Below, in pieces: positions 8,101 through 17,421 of a stretch of 64,000 nt of DNA; the stretch's first letter is position 1, and each line of letters begins with the position of its first letter. Below the pieces are notes generated by a model, which saw only the letters and a program-made list of their open reading frames with translations, was not told where the DNA came from and did not search any database. The DNA is taken from positions 1 through 64,000 of the forward strand of contig OZ242021.1 in assembly GCA_965204925.1 (NCBI GenBank). Direction: 5' to 3'. The position numbers and the translations under genes were made by a program. Origin of the DNA: G963663315 sp965204925. Its GTDB lineage: Bacteria; Pseudomonadota; Gammaproteobacteria; Arenicellales; Poriferihabitantaceae.

Positions 8101-9441
8101 ATGGCGCAGATTACCGTTCCCGATATTGGCGATTTCGATCAGGTCGAGGTCATAGAAGTGCTTGTTGGCGCCGGTGACGAGGTCGCCGCCGAAGATCCGC
8201 TCATTACGCTGGAAAGCGACAAGGCAACGATGGAGATTCCAAGTCCTGTTGACGGGACCGTGACGAGTATCGCCGTTGCGGTCGGGGACCGGGTCGGCGA
8301 AGGAACGTTGGTCGCGGAAATTACGGGGGCGGAAAGGCAGGAGCGCGAATCCGCTGCCGAAACATCAGAAACAATCAACGGGAACAGCGGTTGGGGCGGC
8401 CGCGGCAATGGCGAAAGCGGGGAACGCAGTACGGACGAAGCGCCCGCCCGCTCCGGCGCGAATGAAGGCGTAGCGGCGCAACAGGAACAACCGGAACCGA
8501 AGCCCGCCGCCGGGGCGGCCGGGGAAACGAGTCGCCTCCCCCCTCACGCGAGCCCGGGTATCCGCCGCTTCGCCCGGGAACTGGGCGCGGACCTGGAGTT
8601 GATCGGAGGCAGCGGACCCAAAGGCAGGATTTTGAAAGAAGATGTCAAAACCTGGGTCAAGCGGCAACTGACAGAGAGCCGCCCGCTTGCCCGACAGGAG
8701 AGAACAAGCATTCCCGCTATTCCTGAAATTGATTTTTCCGAATTCGGCGCCATCAAAACCGTCGATCTGGGGCGCATCAAGAAATTGTCCGGTCCGCACT
8801 TGCAACGGGCATGGCTCAACATACCCCATGTTACTCATCATGATGAAGCCGATATCACCGATCTGGAAGAGTTCAGACAGTCCCTGAAATCGGAAGCGGA
8901 GAAAAGAGGCTTCCGTATCACCCTGCTGCCCTTCGCGATCAAGACACTGGCTGCGGCATTGCAGGAATACCCGAACTTCAATGCCTCCCTGGCTCCTGAC
9001 GGGGAGCGCCTGATATTGAAACGCTATTTCAACATCGGTATCGCGATCGATACGCCCGGCGGGCTGGTAGTGCCGGTGATCCGCGATGTACACCGCAAAA
9101 GTATCTTCACGCTGGCGCAGGAGCTTGCGGATTTGAGCGCGCGCGCGCGTAACAACCGGCTTGGAGCGGAGGATCTGAAAGGGGGATGTATCAGTATCTC
9201 CAGTCTCGGAGGTATTGGCGGTACCGCGTTTACTCCTGTCGTCAATGCCCCGGAAGTCGCTATCCTGGGCATTTCCCGCGCCAGAACGATGCCTGTGCGG
9301 GAGGGGCGGAGATTTGTTCCGAGACTGCTGTTGCCATTGAGTCTGTCTTATGACCACCGTGTGGTGGACGGAGCGGAGGCGGCGCGCTTTGTCTGCTTCC
9401 TGACCCGTTCGCTTGCCGATATCCGGCGCTTGTCATTATAG
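8101..9441 (+). CDS. aceF: Dihydrolipoamide acetyltransferase, pyruvate dehydrogenase E2
   Basis: This is the core enzyme of the pyruvate dehydrogenase complex; it carries the swinging lipoyl arm and makes acetyl-CoA. In the 446-residue protein there is one lipoyl domain (residues 1-75, lipoylated Lys41 in ESDKATM), an Ala/Glu/Pro-rich linker, a peripheral-subunit-binding domain (about 143-178, ending GRILKEDVKTWVK) and the catalytic domain with His419 and Asp423 in DHRVVDG. Only one lipoyl domain is present, against three in E. coli. The ATG at 8101 lies 5 bp after aceE; a GTG at 8092 overlapping the aceE stop is possible but would add only three residues. lpd follows after 3 bp. Confidence 0.95.
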   Translation: MAQITVPDIGDFDQVEVIEVLVGAGDEVAAEDPLITLESDKATMEIPSPVDGTVTSIAVAVGDRVGEGTLVAEITGAERQERESAAETSETINGNSGWGGRGNGESGERSTDEAPARSGANEGVAAQQEQPEPKPAAGAAGETSRLPPHASPGIRRFARELGADLELIGGSGPKGRILKEDVKTWVKRQLTESRPLARQERTSIPAIPEIDFSEFGAIKTVDLGRIKKLSGPHLQRAWLNIPHVTHHDEADITDLEEFRQSLKSEAEKRGFRITLLPFAIKTLAAALQEYPNFNASLAPDGERLILKRYFNIGIAIDTPGGLVVPVIRDVHRKSIFTLAQELADLSARARNNRLGAEDLKGGCISISSLGGIGGTAFTPVVNAPEVAILGISRARTMPVREGRRFVPRLLLPLSLSYDHRVVDGAEAARFVCFLTRSLADIRRLSL

Positions 9442-9444
9442 ACT

Positions 9445-10875
9445 ATGACCGTACAGGGAGAGCGTCACGCCCAACTGGTTGTGCTCGGCTCGGGCCCGGG
9501 CGGTTATAGCGCCGCGTTTCGGGCGGCCGACCTCGGCCTGCAGGTTATCCTCGTTGAGCGCTATACGTGTCTGGGCGGAGTCTGTCTCAATGTCGGCTGT
9601 ATCCCTTCCAAAGCCTTGCTGCATGTCGCAAAAGTCATCGCCGATGCCGCGCAGGCAAGCGAGTTCGGGCTGGACTGGGCGCCCCCTGACATTGATCTGC
9701 AACGGACACGGAGATGGAAAGACGGGATCGTTGACCGCTTGACACGGGGATTGGCGGGACTGGCCGGCAAGCGCGGCGTCACAATCGTGCAAGGGAGCGG
9801 AAAATTTACCGGACCCAACCGCATGGAAGTCGAATCGCAAGACAGGACTGAAACCCTGTCATTCGATCAGGCGATTATTGCAGTCGGCTCGCGGGCGACC
9901 AGAATTCCGGGGACTTTGAGCGGACACGAACGGGTCATGGATTCGACCGGCGCGCTAACGCTTGAGGACATCCCTGAAAAACTTCTGGTCATCGGGGGTG
10001 GCATCATCGGCCTTGAGATGGCAACCGTCTACCACGCGCTTGGCAGCAAAGTCAGTGTCGCCGAGATCACGGACAGATTGATCGCGGGCGCCGATGCCGA
10101 TCTGCTCAGGCCGCTCACGCAAAGAATCAGGAAACAGTATGAGCAGATCTGGCTGAATACCCGGGTTACCGGTATGGAATCACTCGGAAACCGGATCAAG
10201 GTTCATTTTGCAGGCAAGGAAGCCCCGCAAGACGGAATATTCGATCGTGTGCTCGTTGCAACCGGGCGCGCCCCCAACGGTAACCGAATCGATGTGCAAC
10301 GCTGCGGGGTTTTCGTTGACGAACGGGGTTTCATTCCGGTCGACGAGCAGCAGCGCACCTCTGCGCCTCATATTTTTGCCGTCGGCGATGTCGTTGGACA
10401 ACCGATGCTGGCTCACAAGGCGGTTCATGAAGGCAAGGCCGCCGCTGAAGCGGCGGCAGGAATGAAAAGTGGTTTCGAGGCGCGTGTTATCCCCAATGTC
10501 GCCTATACCGACCCCGAAATTGCCTGGGCGGGGATCACTGAAGCGGACGCAAAAGCCAAGGGACTTGAATACGGCAAGGGGGTTTTCCCCTGGGCTGCCA
10601 GCGGCCGCTCCCTGTGTCTGGGACGCAGCGAGGGTTTGACCAAACTGTTATTCGACAGAACCAGCGGGCGTATAATCGGCGCCGGCATTAGCGGCAGTCA
10701 TGCCGGTGACCTGATCGCCGAAGCGGTACTGGCAATAGAGATGAATGCCGACGCGCGCGACATCGGACTTTCGGTCCATGCGCATCCCACCCTTTCCGAA
10801 ACGCTCGGTTTTGCCGCCGAGGTCTTTGAGGGGACGATTACGGACTTGTATCTGCCGGGGAGGTCGGGGAAGTGA
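9445..10875 (+). CDS. lpdA: Dihydrolipoamide dehydrogenase (E3)
   Basis: This FAD enzyme reoxidises the dihydrolipoyl group of E2 with NAD+. The 476-residue protein has an N-terminal FAD-binding GSGPGG motif (15-20), the redox pair C47/C52 (CLGGVCLNVGC), an NAD-binding GGGIIGLE motif in the middle and the C-terminal catalytic His in HAHPTLSE. No lipoyl domain is fused to the N-terminus, unlike some PDH-operon E3 proteins. It is the last gene of the pyruvate dehydrogenase operon. Its last 38 bp overlap the 3' end of recO on the opposite strand. Confidence 0.95.
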   Translation: MTVQGERHAQLVVLGSGPGGYSAAFRAADLGLQVILVERYTCLGGVCLNVGCIPSKALLHVAKVIADAAQASEFGLDWAPPDIDLQRTRRWKDGIVDRLTRGLAGLAGKRGVTIVQGSGKFTGPNRMEVESQDRTETLSFDQAIIAVGSRATRIPGTLSGHERVMDSTGALTLEDIPEKLLVIGGGIIGLEMATVYHALGSKVSVAEITDRLIAGADADLLRPLTQRIRKQYEQIWLNTRVTGMESLGNRIKVHFAGKEAPQDGIFDRVLVATGRAPNGNRIDVQRCGVFVDERGFIPVDEQQRTSAPHIFAVGDVVGQPMLAHKAVHEGKAAAEAAAGMKSGFEARVIPNVAYTDPEIAWAGITEADAKAKGLEYGKGVFPWAASGRSLCLGRSEGLTKLLFDRTSGRIIGAGISGSHAGDLIAEAVLAIEMNADARDIGLSVHAHPTLSETLGFAAEVFEGTITDLYLPGRSGK

Positions 10876-11608
10876 GCGAGCCTAGCTGACTGAGCTGGAA
10901 ACGTTTCATTTCACGGATTACCCGGCGGGTGCGCAGGGGCTTGCCGTTCAACTGCCGGTCTATCAGATAGCGAATCAGCCTGTTGGCTTGCAGCCGGTTT
11001 TCACGAGTCGGAAATTGTTCCTTGTCCAATGCGATCAATGTGGAACCACGGATGACGCCGCTCTCATGCGCGGTTGCCAGCACCGGCCCTCTTTCGGGAA
11101 CATAACGGTAATTGCTGTCGTGCCTGATCGATTCCCCGCTTTCGACGTCGTGGTCAAGGATGAGACCGAAGCCAATCTCGCGGAGCAGATATTTCTCGAA
11201 AACCCGCAATACGACGAACGGGTCCCGACGCTCGGCCAGCGCCAGCATCTGTTCCCGGTATTTTTCGAACAGCGCCTCATGGGCGTCATGGCGGTGCAGC
11301 AATTTCAGGATCAACTCGTTGATATAATATCCGCAGCCGAGCCTTATACCCGATAACGGCGCCGCAAAGCCGGGTTGCTCGATGCCGGCCAGGATTGGCA
11401 TATCGCCCTTGCCGGCCCAGCTGAACAGCAGAGGCTTGAAAGGCAGGAACAATCCCTGGGGCTGCGTTTTTTTCCTTCTGCATCCTTTGGCAAGCAGCGC
11501 CAGGCGTCCAAATTCGCGGGTAAACACCTCAACCAGCAGGCTGCTTTCGCTGTATGGCCGCCGGTGCAGAACGAAGCCGGCCTGCTGCTCCACCTTTCTT
11601 CGGCTCAC
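10838..11608 (-). CDS. recO: DNA repair protein RecO
   Basis: This is a RecF-pathway mediator that helps load RecA on SSB-coated single-stranded DNA and anneals strands. The 256-residue protein has an N-terminal OB-fold-like region (VLHRRPYSESSLLVEVFTRE) and a helical C-terminal part, the usual size for RecO. The zinc-finger cysteines of some RecO proteins are absent, as in many gammaproteobacteria. Its start overlaps the end of era by 4 bp, so translation is probably coupled. Its end overlaps convergent lpdA by 38 bp. Confidence 0.93.
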   Translation of the reverse strand: MSRRKVEQQAGFVLHRRPYSESSLLVEVFTREFGRLALLAKGCRRKKTQPQGLFLPFKPLLFSWAGKGDMPILAGIEQPGFAAPLSGIRLGCGYYINELILKLLHRHDAHEALFEKYREQMLALAERRDPFVVLRVFEKYLLREIGFGLILDHDVESGESIRHDSNYRYVPERGPVLATAHESGVIRGSTLIALDKEQFPTRENRLQANRLIRYLIDRQLNGKPLRTRRVIREMKRFQLSQLGSLTSPTSPADTSP

Positions 11609-12477
11609 AGTTTACCGGCTCCAGCTTGTTCTTTGACCCGCACCCACAAATTCAGGAATACCCTGTTTGAGAATTTCTTCTCGATCCGGGATCTGGCATG
11701 GGCGCCTATTTGCTTCAGCTGTCTGCCGTTCTTGCCGATGATGATTGATTTCTGGCTGTTTTTCGCGACCCATATCACGGCTTCGATACAAAGGATGCCG
11801 CGCTCGTTGATCCCGAAGCGGACAACATCGGTTGCAATCTCATAGGGCAGCTCTTCTCTCAGTTTGATGAAAATCTGCTCACGGATCAGTTCCGTGGCGA
11901 TGAAACGATCACAACGGTCCGTGACCTGTTCTTGAGGGAAACCACGCGCCCCATCGGGCAAGTAGCTGGCAACGAGCGCCAGGAAACCGTCCCTGTCGTC
12001 CAGCCTAAGGGCTGACAAGGGGACTATTTCCCGGAAGTCATGAATTTGCGCCGATTCCCGCATGATCGGCAACAGGCGGGATTTATCCTTGAGCCGATCG
12101 ATCTTGTTGATGATCAGCATGGCCGGGACCTCTGTTGATTTTATGGAGTCGAAAACCCGCATCAATTGCCGGTTCCAGCCGCGGTGGTCGATCATGAAAA
12201 GAATGATATCAACCTCGGCCAAACTGCTTGTAGCGGCGCGGTTGAGCTGCCTATTGAGGTTCTTGCGCTCGTTGTCGTGCAGTCCGGGCGTGTCCACAAT
12301 AGCGATCTGGTAATGCGGAGCCGTTACGATGCCGACAATTCTGTGCCATGTCGTTTGCGGACGCCGCGAGACAATTGATATTTTCTGCCCGACCAGCCGG
12401 TTTAACAGAGTCGATTTACCGGCATTTGGCGGACCAGTCAGCGCGGCAAAACCGAATTTGTGACTGCCCGTTGTCAT
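11605..12477 (-). CDS. era: GTPase Era
   Basis: This essential GTPase binds 16S rRNA during assembly of the small ribosomal subunit. The 290-residue protein shows G1 GPPNAGKST (about 15-23), G3 DTPGLHD, G4 NKID and a C-terminal KH domain with GKNGRQLKQIG. It touches rnc upstream (shared base 12477) and overlaps recO downstream by 4 bp, the typical rnc-era-recO cluster. Confidence 0.96.
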   Translation of the reverse strand: MTTGSHKFGFAALTGPPNAGKSTLLNRLVGQKISIVSRRPQTTWHRIVGIVTAPHYQIAIVDTPGLHDNERKNLNRQLNRAATSSLAEVDIILFMIDHRGWNRQLMRVFDSIKSTEVPAMLIINKIDRLKDKSRLLPIMRESAQIHDFREIVPLSALRLDDRDGFLALVASYLPDGARGFPQEQVTDRCDRFIATELIREQIFIKLREELPYEIATDVVRFGINERGILCIEAVIWVAKNSQKSIIIGKNGRQLKQIGAHARSRIEKKFSNRVFLNLWVRVKEQAGAGKL

Positions 12478-13172
12478 CAGCCTCCACCCTGCTTATCCAG
12501 GGCCGTCAATACCTGTTCGGCGGCAGCCTGTTCGGCGGCTTTACGACTTCTGCCCCGGGCAATAAACGCGCGCTTCATTCCGGGTACAAAACAGGAAACC
12601 TCGAACGTCAGGTCGTGCGCCTCACCATCCTGCCTTAAAACACGATAGGCCGGCAGCAGGCTGTTGTCTTTTTGCAGCCTCTCCTGCAAGCGGGTCTTGC
12701 TGTCCCTGAGGTCGCCGGGGCGGATATTGTTGAGCAACGTTGCGTACATTCCGGCAAGGAATTGCTCGGCCGGCTCAATGCCTCCATCCAGGTAGATGGC
12801 GCCGACGAGCGCTTCGAAAGAGTCAGCGAGCGCGGAAACGCGATTGCGCCCGTTGTTCTTCAATTCTCCGCTTGCCATGATCAAATAACGGTCGAGGCGC
12901 AGTTCCCGCGCCAGTGACGCCAGCGTGGTATTACGCACGAGACGCGCCCTCATCGCAGTCAGGCTGCCTTCATTCTGTTGCGGGAAAAGCCGGTACAGCG
13001 ATTGCGATATGAAGAATCCGATAATACTGTCGCCAAGATATTCGAGGCGCTGATTATTCGCCAGCCCCATATTGCTGCGATGCGACAGCGCCAGACATAG
13101 CAGGTCATGTTCATTGAACCGGTAATCGAGCGCCCGCTCAATCGCATCAATATCAGGCGTATGGGGAATCAA
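12477..13172 (-). CDS. rnc: Ribonuclease III
   Basis: This double-strand-specific endoribonuclease processes rRNA precursors and some mRNAs. The nuclease domain shows the signature RLEYLGDSIIGF and the later acidic DSFEALVGAIYLDGG; a double-stranded-RNA-binding domain follows (about 150-225). The frame is open further upstream, inside lepB, but no ATG gives a sensible protein. I chose TTG at 13172, 23 bp after the lepB stop, which yields 231 residues, the usual size. In the signature, DSIIGF has Ile where most family members have VL; the catalytic Glu and Asp are kept. Confidence 0.93.
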   Translation of the reverse strand: MIPHTPDIDAIERALDYRFNEHDLLCLALSHRSNMGLANNQRLEYLGDSIIGFFISQSLYRLFPQQNEGSLTAMRARLVRNTTLASLARELRLDRYLIMASGELKNNGRNRVSALADSFEALVGAIYLDGGIEPAEQFLAGMYATLLNNIRPGDLRDSKTRLQERLQKDNSLLPAYRVLRQDGEAHDLTFEVSCFVPGMKRAFIARGRSRKAAEQAAAEQVLTALDKQGGG

Positions 13173-13197
13173 CCGCGGATTGCCGATAGCGAACGGG

Positions 13198-13953
13198 TCA
13201 ACGGATCGTATTGCCGATACGACTCCACTCGACGCCGCCTCCACTGACGCTTTTCCAACTGAACCAGATAAAAAAGGCTTCGCCGACCACGTTGCCCTCC
13301 GGCACAAATCCCCAGTATCGGCTGTCATTGCTATGGTCCCGGTTATCTCCCATGACAAAATAATGCCCGGCAGGAACATCGACTTCTTCAAGGTTGCGCG
13401 TAAACCCCTGATCATCCAGCATGATCAGGTGCTCGTCGCCGTCAATCGTTTCCACCCGTTGACTGGCAGATGTCCCTTTCAGCTTGTTCTGCGCATAGGC
13501 GTATCGCCCGTCATCCCTTACTTCAACCGCCTCTCCGTTGATCCTGAGTTTCTTGTCTACATAGGAAAGCTTGTCGCCCGGCAGACCAATCACCCGCTTG
13601 ATAAAATTCAGCCTGGGGTTCCGGGGGTATCGAAACACGATCACGTCCCCGCGCTCGGGACTGTCGATTGAAATGACCTTCCTGTTAACCACGGGCAGAC
13701 GTATTCCATATTTGAATTTGTTTACGAGGATGAAGTCTCCTATATGCAGGCCGGGCAACATGGAACCGGAAGGAATCCGAAACGGCTCAATGACAAACGA
13801 GCGCAACACGAAAACGAACAGAATCACGGGAAACAACGCTCTGGCGTATTCGACGATAATCGACTGGTCGCGCCTGCGGCCCAGCAACCTTGCGAGCAAC
13901 AGAATGCCTCCGCTAACCACGAGGGCAACGAACAATATGAGTGAAAAATCCAT
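13198..13953 (-). CDS. lepB: Signal peptidase I
   Basis: This inner-membrane serine protease cleaves Sec signal peptides. In the 251-residue protein, two N-terminal membrane segments (about 3-24 and 38-56) precede the catalytic Ser in PSGSMLP and the catalytic Lys in the FIKRVIGLPGD block. A GDNRDHSNDSRYWG block is the conserved box E. AAGGGG lies before the ATG at 13953. It is preceded by lepA (48-bp gap) and followed by rnc. Confidence 0.95.
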   Translation of the reverse strand: MDFSLILFVALVVSGGILLLARLLGRRRDQSIIVEYARALFPVILFVFVLRSFVIEPFRIPSGSMLPGLHIGDFILVNKFKYGIRLPVVNRKVISIDSPERGDVIVFRYPRNPRLNFIKRVIGLPGDKLSYVDKKLRINGEAVEVRDDGRYAYAQNKLKGTSASQRVETIDGDEHLIMLDDQGFTRNLEEVDVPAGHYFVMGDNRDHSNDSRYWGFVPEGNVVGEAFFIWFSWKSVSGGGVEWSRIGNTIR

Positions 13954-14001
13954 ACAACCCCTTCAAACGGAAACAGGTAAAAGCGCCGATTCTAACCCAT
14001 A

Positions 14002-15828
14002 TCAGTCGCGGCCGACTTTCAACACGGAAAGAAAGGCTTCCTGCGGGATTTCAACCGAACCTATCTGCTTCATCCGTTTTTTCCCCGCTTTTTGTTTTTC
14101 CAGCAGTTTTCTCTTGCGCGTAACGTCGCCGCCATAGCATTTCGCGGTGACATTCTTTCTCAGCGCCTTCACCGTTTCACGGGCAACGATCCGCCCCCCG
14201 ATTGCGCCCTGAATCGCCACATCGAACATTTGTCTCGGAACCAGTTCACGCAGGCGTTTAACAAGTTCGCGGGCGCGATGCTGGCTCTGTTCCCTGTGCA
14301 CAAGAACAGCCAGAGGACCCACCTTCTCCGAATTGATCAGGATATCCACTTTCACCATATCTGCGGGGCGACTGTCGATAAATTCATAGTCCAGTGAACC
14401 GTAACCGCGGCTCACCGATTTCAGTCGGTCGAAAAAATCCATGACGATTTCGCTTAAAGGCATCTCGAACTCGATCATCACCTGTCGTCCGTGGTATTGA
14501 ATGTTTTTCTGTGTCCCCCGTTTTTCCACACATAGCGTAATGATTGCGCCGACATAATCGTGCGGCGCCAGTATACGGGCCAGAATGAACGGCTCGCGGA
14601 CTGTTGCAATGGAAGACGGCTCCGGCAAATCTGCCGGATTGTCAATGAGCAGGGATTCTCCGTTTTTTTTCAATACCTCGTAAACCACAGTAGGCGCGGT
14701 CGTAATCAGATCGAGTCGATACTCCCGCTCAAGACGTTCCTGAACAATTTCCATGTGCAACATGCCGAGGAAACCGCATCTGAAGCCGAATCCGAGCGCC
14801 TGTGAACATTCGGGTTCGAAAAACAGCGAGGCGTCATTCAGTCCGAGCTTGTTCAATGCCACCCTGAAAGCCTCGAAATCGGCGCCATTGACCGGGTAGA
14901 GACCGGCAAATACGGTCGGCTGGACCTCCTTGAAACCCGGCAGCGGGAACTCTGCCGGGCGGTTGCCCAACGTGATCGTATCACCGACCCGGGCTGAACG
15001 GATATCCTTCAGACCCGCCGTCAGATAACCGACGTTGCCCACGCCCAGAGAGTCGACATGAACGGGCTTCGGGGTAAATACTCCAATGTTTTCAACCTGG
15101 AACTCTCGTCCACTCGACATCATTCTGATTTTGTTCTTCCCGGTCGTTATCTGCCCTTGCATGATTCGTATCAAGACCACCACTCCGAGATAATTGTCGA
15201 ACCAGGAATCAAGAATGAGGGCGCTGAGCGGCGCCTCCAAAGAGCCTGCGGGAGGAGGCAACGAACGTACAACGCATTCCAGTATCTCCGCGACCCCTTG
15301 ACCGGTTTTCGCGCTGACCTGCAAGGCGGCGCTGCTGTCTATGCCGATCACTTCTTCAATTTCTCCGATCACCCGATCCGGGTCCGCCGCCGGCAGATCG
15401 ATCTTGTTGAGTACGGGAATTACAGTCAGTCCGAGGTCAACAGCCGCATAACAGTTTGCCACCGTTTGCGCCTCCACGCCCTGGGCGGCGTCCACCACCA
15501 GCAACGCTCCCTCACAAGCGCTCAGCGAGCGGGATACTTCATAGGAGAAATCGACATGACCAGGAGTGTCGATCAAATTCAGCTGATAGCGATGGCCGTC
15601 ATGGGCCGCATAGTCCAGGCTGACACTTTGCGCCTTTATCGTAATGCCGCGTTCCCGCTCGAGTTCCATCGAATCCAGCACCTGCTCCCTCATTTCCCGT
15701 TTTTCCAGTCCGCCGCAAAACTGAATAAAACGATCGGCCAGCGTAGACTTGCCGTGGTCGACATGAGCGATAATCGAAAAGTTTCGAATACGGGCAGGGT
15801 CGTAGTTACAGGAAATCGGTGCGGGCAT
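14002..15828 (-). CDS. lepA: Elongation factor 4 (LepA)
   Basis: This translational GTPase acts on stalled or mistranslocated ribosomes. From the ATG at 15828 the protein has 608 residues, close to the family norm of about 600. It starts with a short leader and then the P-loop HVDHGKST, the switch motif GITIKAQSV, DTPGHVDF and NKIDLP. The C-terminal LepA-specific domain follows, with the basic tail KKRMKQIG. An in-frame ATG at 15915 would add 29 residues unlike other LepA proteins. Upstream on this strand TTGATA and TAAAAT boxes can be seen, but their spacing is poor. Confidence 0.95.
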   Translation of the reverse strand: MPAPISCNYDPARIRNFSIIAHVDHGKSTLADRFIQFCGGLEKREMREQVLDSMELERERGITIKAQSVSLDYAAHDGHRYQLNLIDTPGHVDFSYEVSRSLSACEGALLVVDAAQGVEAQTVANCYAAVDLGLTVIPVLNKIDLPAADPDRVIGEIEEVIGIDSSAALQVSAKTGQGVAEILECVVRSLPPPAGSLEAPLSALILDSWFDNYLGVVVLIRIMQGQITTGKNKIRMMSSGREFQVENIGVFTPKPVHVDSLGVGNVGYLTAGLKDIRSARVGDTITLGNRPAEFPLPGFKEVQPTVFAGLYPVNGADFEAFRVALNKLGLNDASLFFEPECSQALGFGFRCGFLGMLHMEIVQERLEREYRLDLITTAPTVVYEVLKKNGESLLIDNPADLPEPSSIATVREPFILARILAPHDYVGAIITLCVEKRGTQKNIQYHGRQVMIEFEMPLSEIVMDFFDRLKSVSRGYGSLDYEFIDSRPADMVKVDILINSEKVGPLAVLVHREQSQHRARELVKRLRELVPRQMFDVAIQGAIGGRIVARETVKALRKNVTAKCYGGDVTRKRKLLEKQKAGKKRMKQIGSVEIPQEAFLSVLKVGRD

Positions 15829-15997
15829 CACTGCGTCGTGTTGATATTTTATCCGTTGCTGAACCGGAACGGATATTTTAGCGTAGACTGCGGGTAAAAT
15901 ATCAAATACTGGCAATTCTCATTCTGCGCGTTAATCTGATCCTGTCTCAGGAACCTGCCATAGGGACGACTCCTGAAATCCCGGGCAACGATCGAAA

Positions 15998-16699
15998 GTG
16001 GAATCACTGGCTATTGCGACACTGGAAGCATTTTCGCTGCTGTTGAGCGGTGACCGGGAGCTATGGGAAATTATCGGAATTTCGTTTCGCGTATCCGGTA
16101 CCGCGATCATGATATCGTGCCCGCCGGCGCTATTCATCGCCTTTGCCCTCGCCTACTTCAATTTCCCCGGACGCAGGCTGATCATATCGTTATCCAACAC
16201 CTTTCTCGCCTTCCCCGCTGTTGTGGTTGGTCTTGTTCTGTATCTTCTGCTTTCAAGGCAGGGGCCGCTCGGAGACTGGAAGTTGCTATTCACACAAACG
16301 GCAATGGTGTTCGCGCAAATCATCCTCTGTCTCCCGATACTGATTTCAATGGGACATTCAGCCTTTCAGGGGATCGATGTCAGAGCTTGGGAAACAGCTC
16401 GAACTATGGGATGCAAAGCATTGATAGCATTTATTATTGTATCGAACGAAGCGAAATTCGGGCTACTTGCCGCAATGCTTGCCGGGTTTGGGCGAATCAT
16501 AGCGGAAGTGGGAGCCTCCATGATGGTGGGCGGCAACATCCTGCATCATACCCGTAATATTCCGACCGCAATCGCGCTGGAAACGACGAAAGGCAATTTT
16601 TCCCAGGGCATCGCACTTGGCATCGTTCTCGTTGTACTGGCTTTTTTACTGAATTTGCTTCTGCATTATTTCCAGGGACGGGGTAAACTGTCGATATGA
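15998..16699 (+). CDS. tupB: Tungstate-type ABC transporter permease (TupB-like)
   Basis: This is the membrane subunit of a high-affinity oxyanion importer. The 233-residue protein has about five to six membrane segments, the permease-loop region (DVRAWETARTMGCKAL) and the family block GFGRIIAEVGASMMVGGNI typical of TupB/WtpB-type permeases. The start is a GTG at 15998 with a weak ribosome site. Its end overlaps the ATPase gene by 4 bp. No substrate-binding protein gene (tupA) is next to it; upstream lies divergent lepA. Tungstate rather than molybdate is inferred from similarity to TupB and is not proven by sequence. Confidence 0.85.
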   Translation: MESLAIATLEAFSLLLSGDRELWEIIGISFRVSGTAIMISCPPALFIAFALAYFNFPGRRLIISLSNTFLAFPAVVVGLVLYLLLSRQGPLGDWKLLFTQTAMVFAQIILCLPILISMGHSAFQGIDVRAWETARTMGCKALIAFIIVSNEAKFGLLAAMLAGFGRIIAEVGASMMVGGNILHHTRNIPTAIALETTKGNFSQGIALGIVLVVLAFLLNLLLHYFQGRGKLSI

Positions 16700-17421
16700 T
16701 GGATAATCCGATAATACAGTTTACGGAAATATCGAAGTCATTTTCCCGCGTGAGCGTCCTGACCGATGTCGCGGTCACTATCCATGGCGGACGAATGTAC
16801 CTGCTGTCCGGTGAAAACGGCGCGGGCAAAACCACTTTACTGAAGATATTTTCCGGTTTGCTGGCCCCGGATCAGGGCTCTGTAAGTTTCGGATTTGACA
16901 GCAGACCGATCCGTAAAAGCCGCAAGGAATTACTGCGTTATCTGATGTATATGCACCAGAACCCCTATATGTTCGAGGGCAGCGTATCAAGGAATCTGGG
17001 CATCGCCCTCAAGCCTTTCCGGACCTCGCAACAGCGCGCCCGGGATATCGACAGCGCATTGCGCTGGGCCAGGCTGTCGAAACACAAATCGGCGCCGGCA
17101 AAATCCCTTTCCGGCGGCCAGCAGCAACGGGTGGCGCTGGCCCGCGCCTGGCTTCGGCAATCCCCGTTTCTGTTGCTGGATGAGCCGGTAGCCAACCTCG
17201 ACATCTCCTCCGCATTGCGCACGGTCGAGCTTTTGCAGCGCCTGAAAGAAACTGGCGCCGGTATTGTGATCAGCAGCCACAATTTTCAGTTCTTCAACGA
17301 ACATGTCGACCGGCGCCTGATTTTATCGGGCGGCAAGCTGAGCGGCATGGAACACTTCGAATACAGCGGTAACGTAACATCTGTTCGCCGGGACAACAAT
17401 GCCAAATCGAATTCAGGCTGA
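16696..17421 (+). CDS. tupC: ABC transporter ATPase (TupC-like)
   Basis: This is the energy-coupling subunit of the tungstate-type importer. The 241-residue protein has Walker A GENGAGKTT (about 35-43), signature LSGGQQQRVALARA and Walker B FLLLDEPVANLD, followed by the switch His in ISSHN. The ATG overlaps the permease stop (ATGA). The 3' end overlaps mobA by 23 bp, which suggests one transcript for metal uptake and cofactor maturation. Confidence 0.88.
   Translation: MMDNPIIQFTEISKSFSRVSVLTDVAVTIHGGRMYLLSGENGAGKTTLLKIFSGLLAPDQGSVSFGFDSRPIRKSRKELLRYLMYMHQNPYMFEGSVSRNLGIALKPFRTSQQRARDIDSALRWARLSKHKSAPAKSLSGGQQQRVALARAWLRQSPFLLLDEPVANLDISSALRTVELLQRLKETGAGIVISSHNFQFFNEHVDRRLILSGGKLSGMEHFEYSGNVTSVRRDNNAKSNSG

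Noticed and set aside
15700..16100. tupA-like binding-protein gene before the tungstate-type permease
   Set aside because: Only lepA lies upstream, on the other strand; the 169-bp gap between the lepA and permease starts contains no coding frame.
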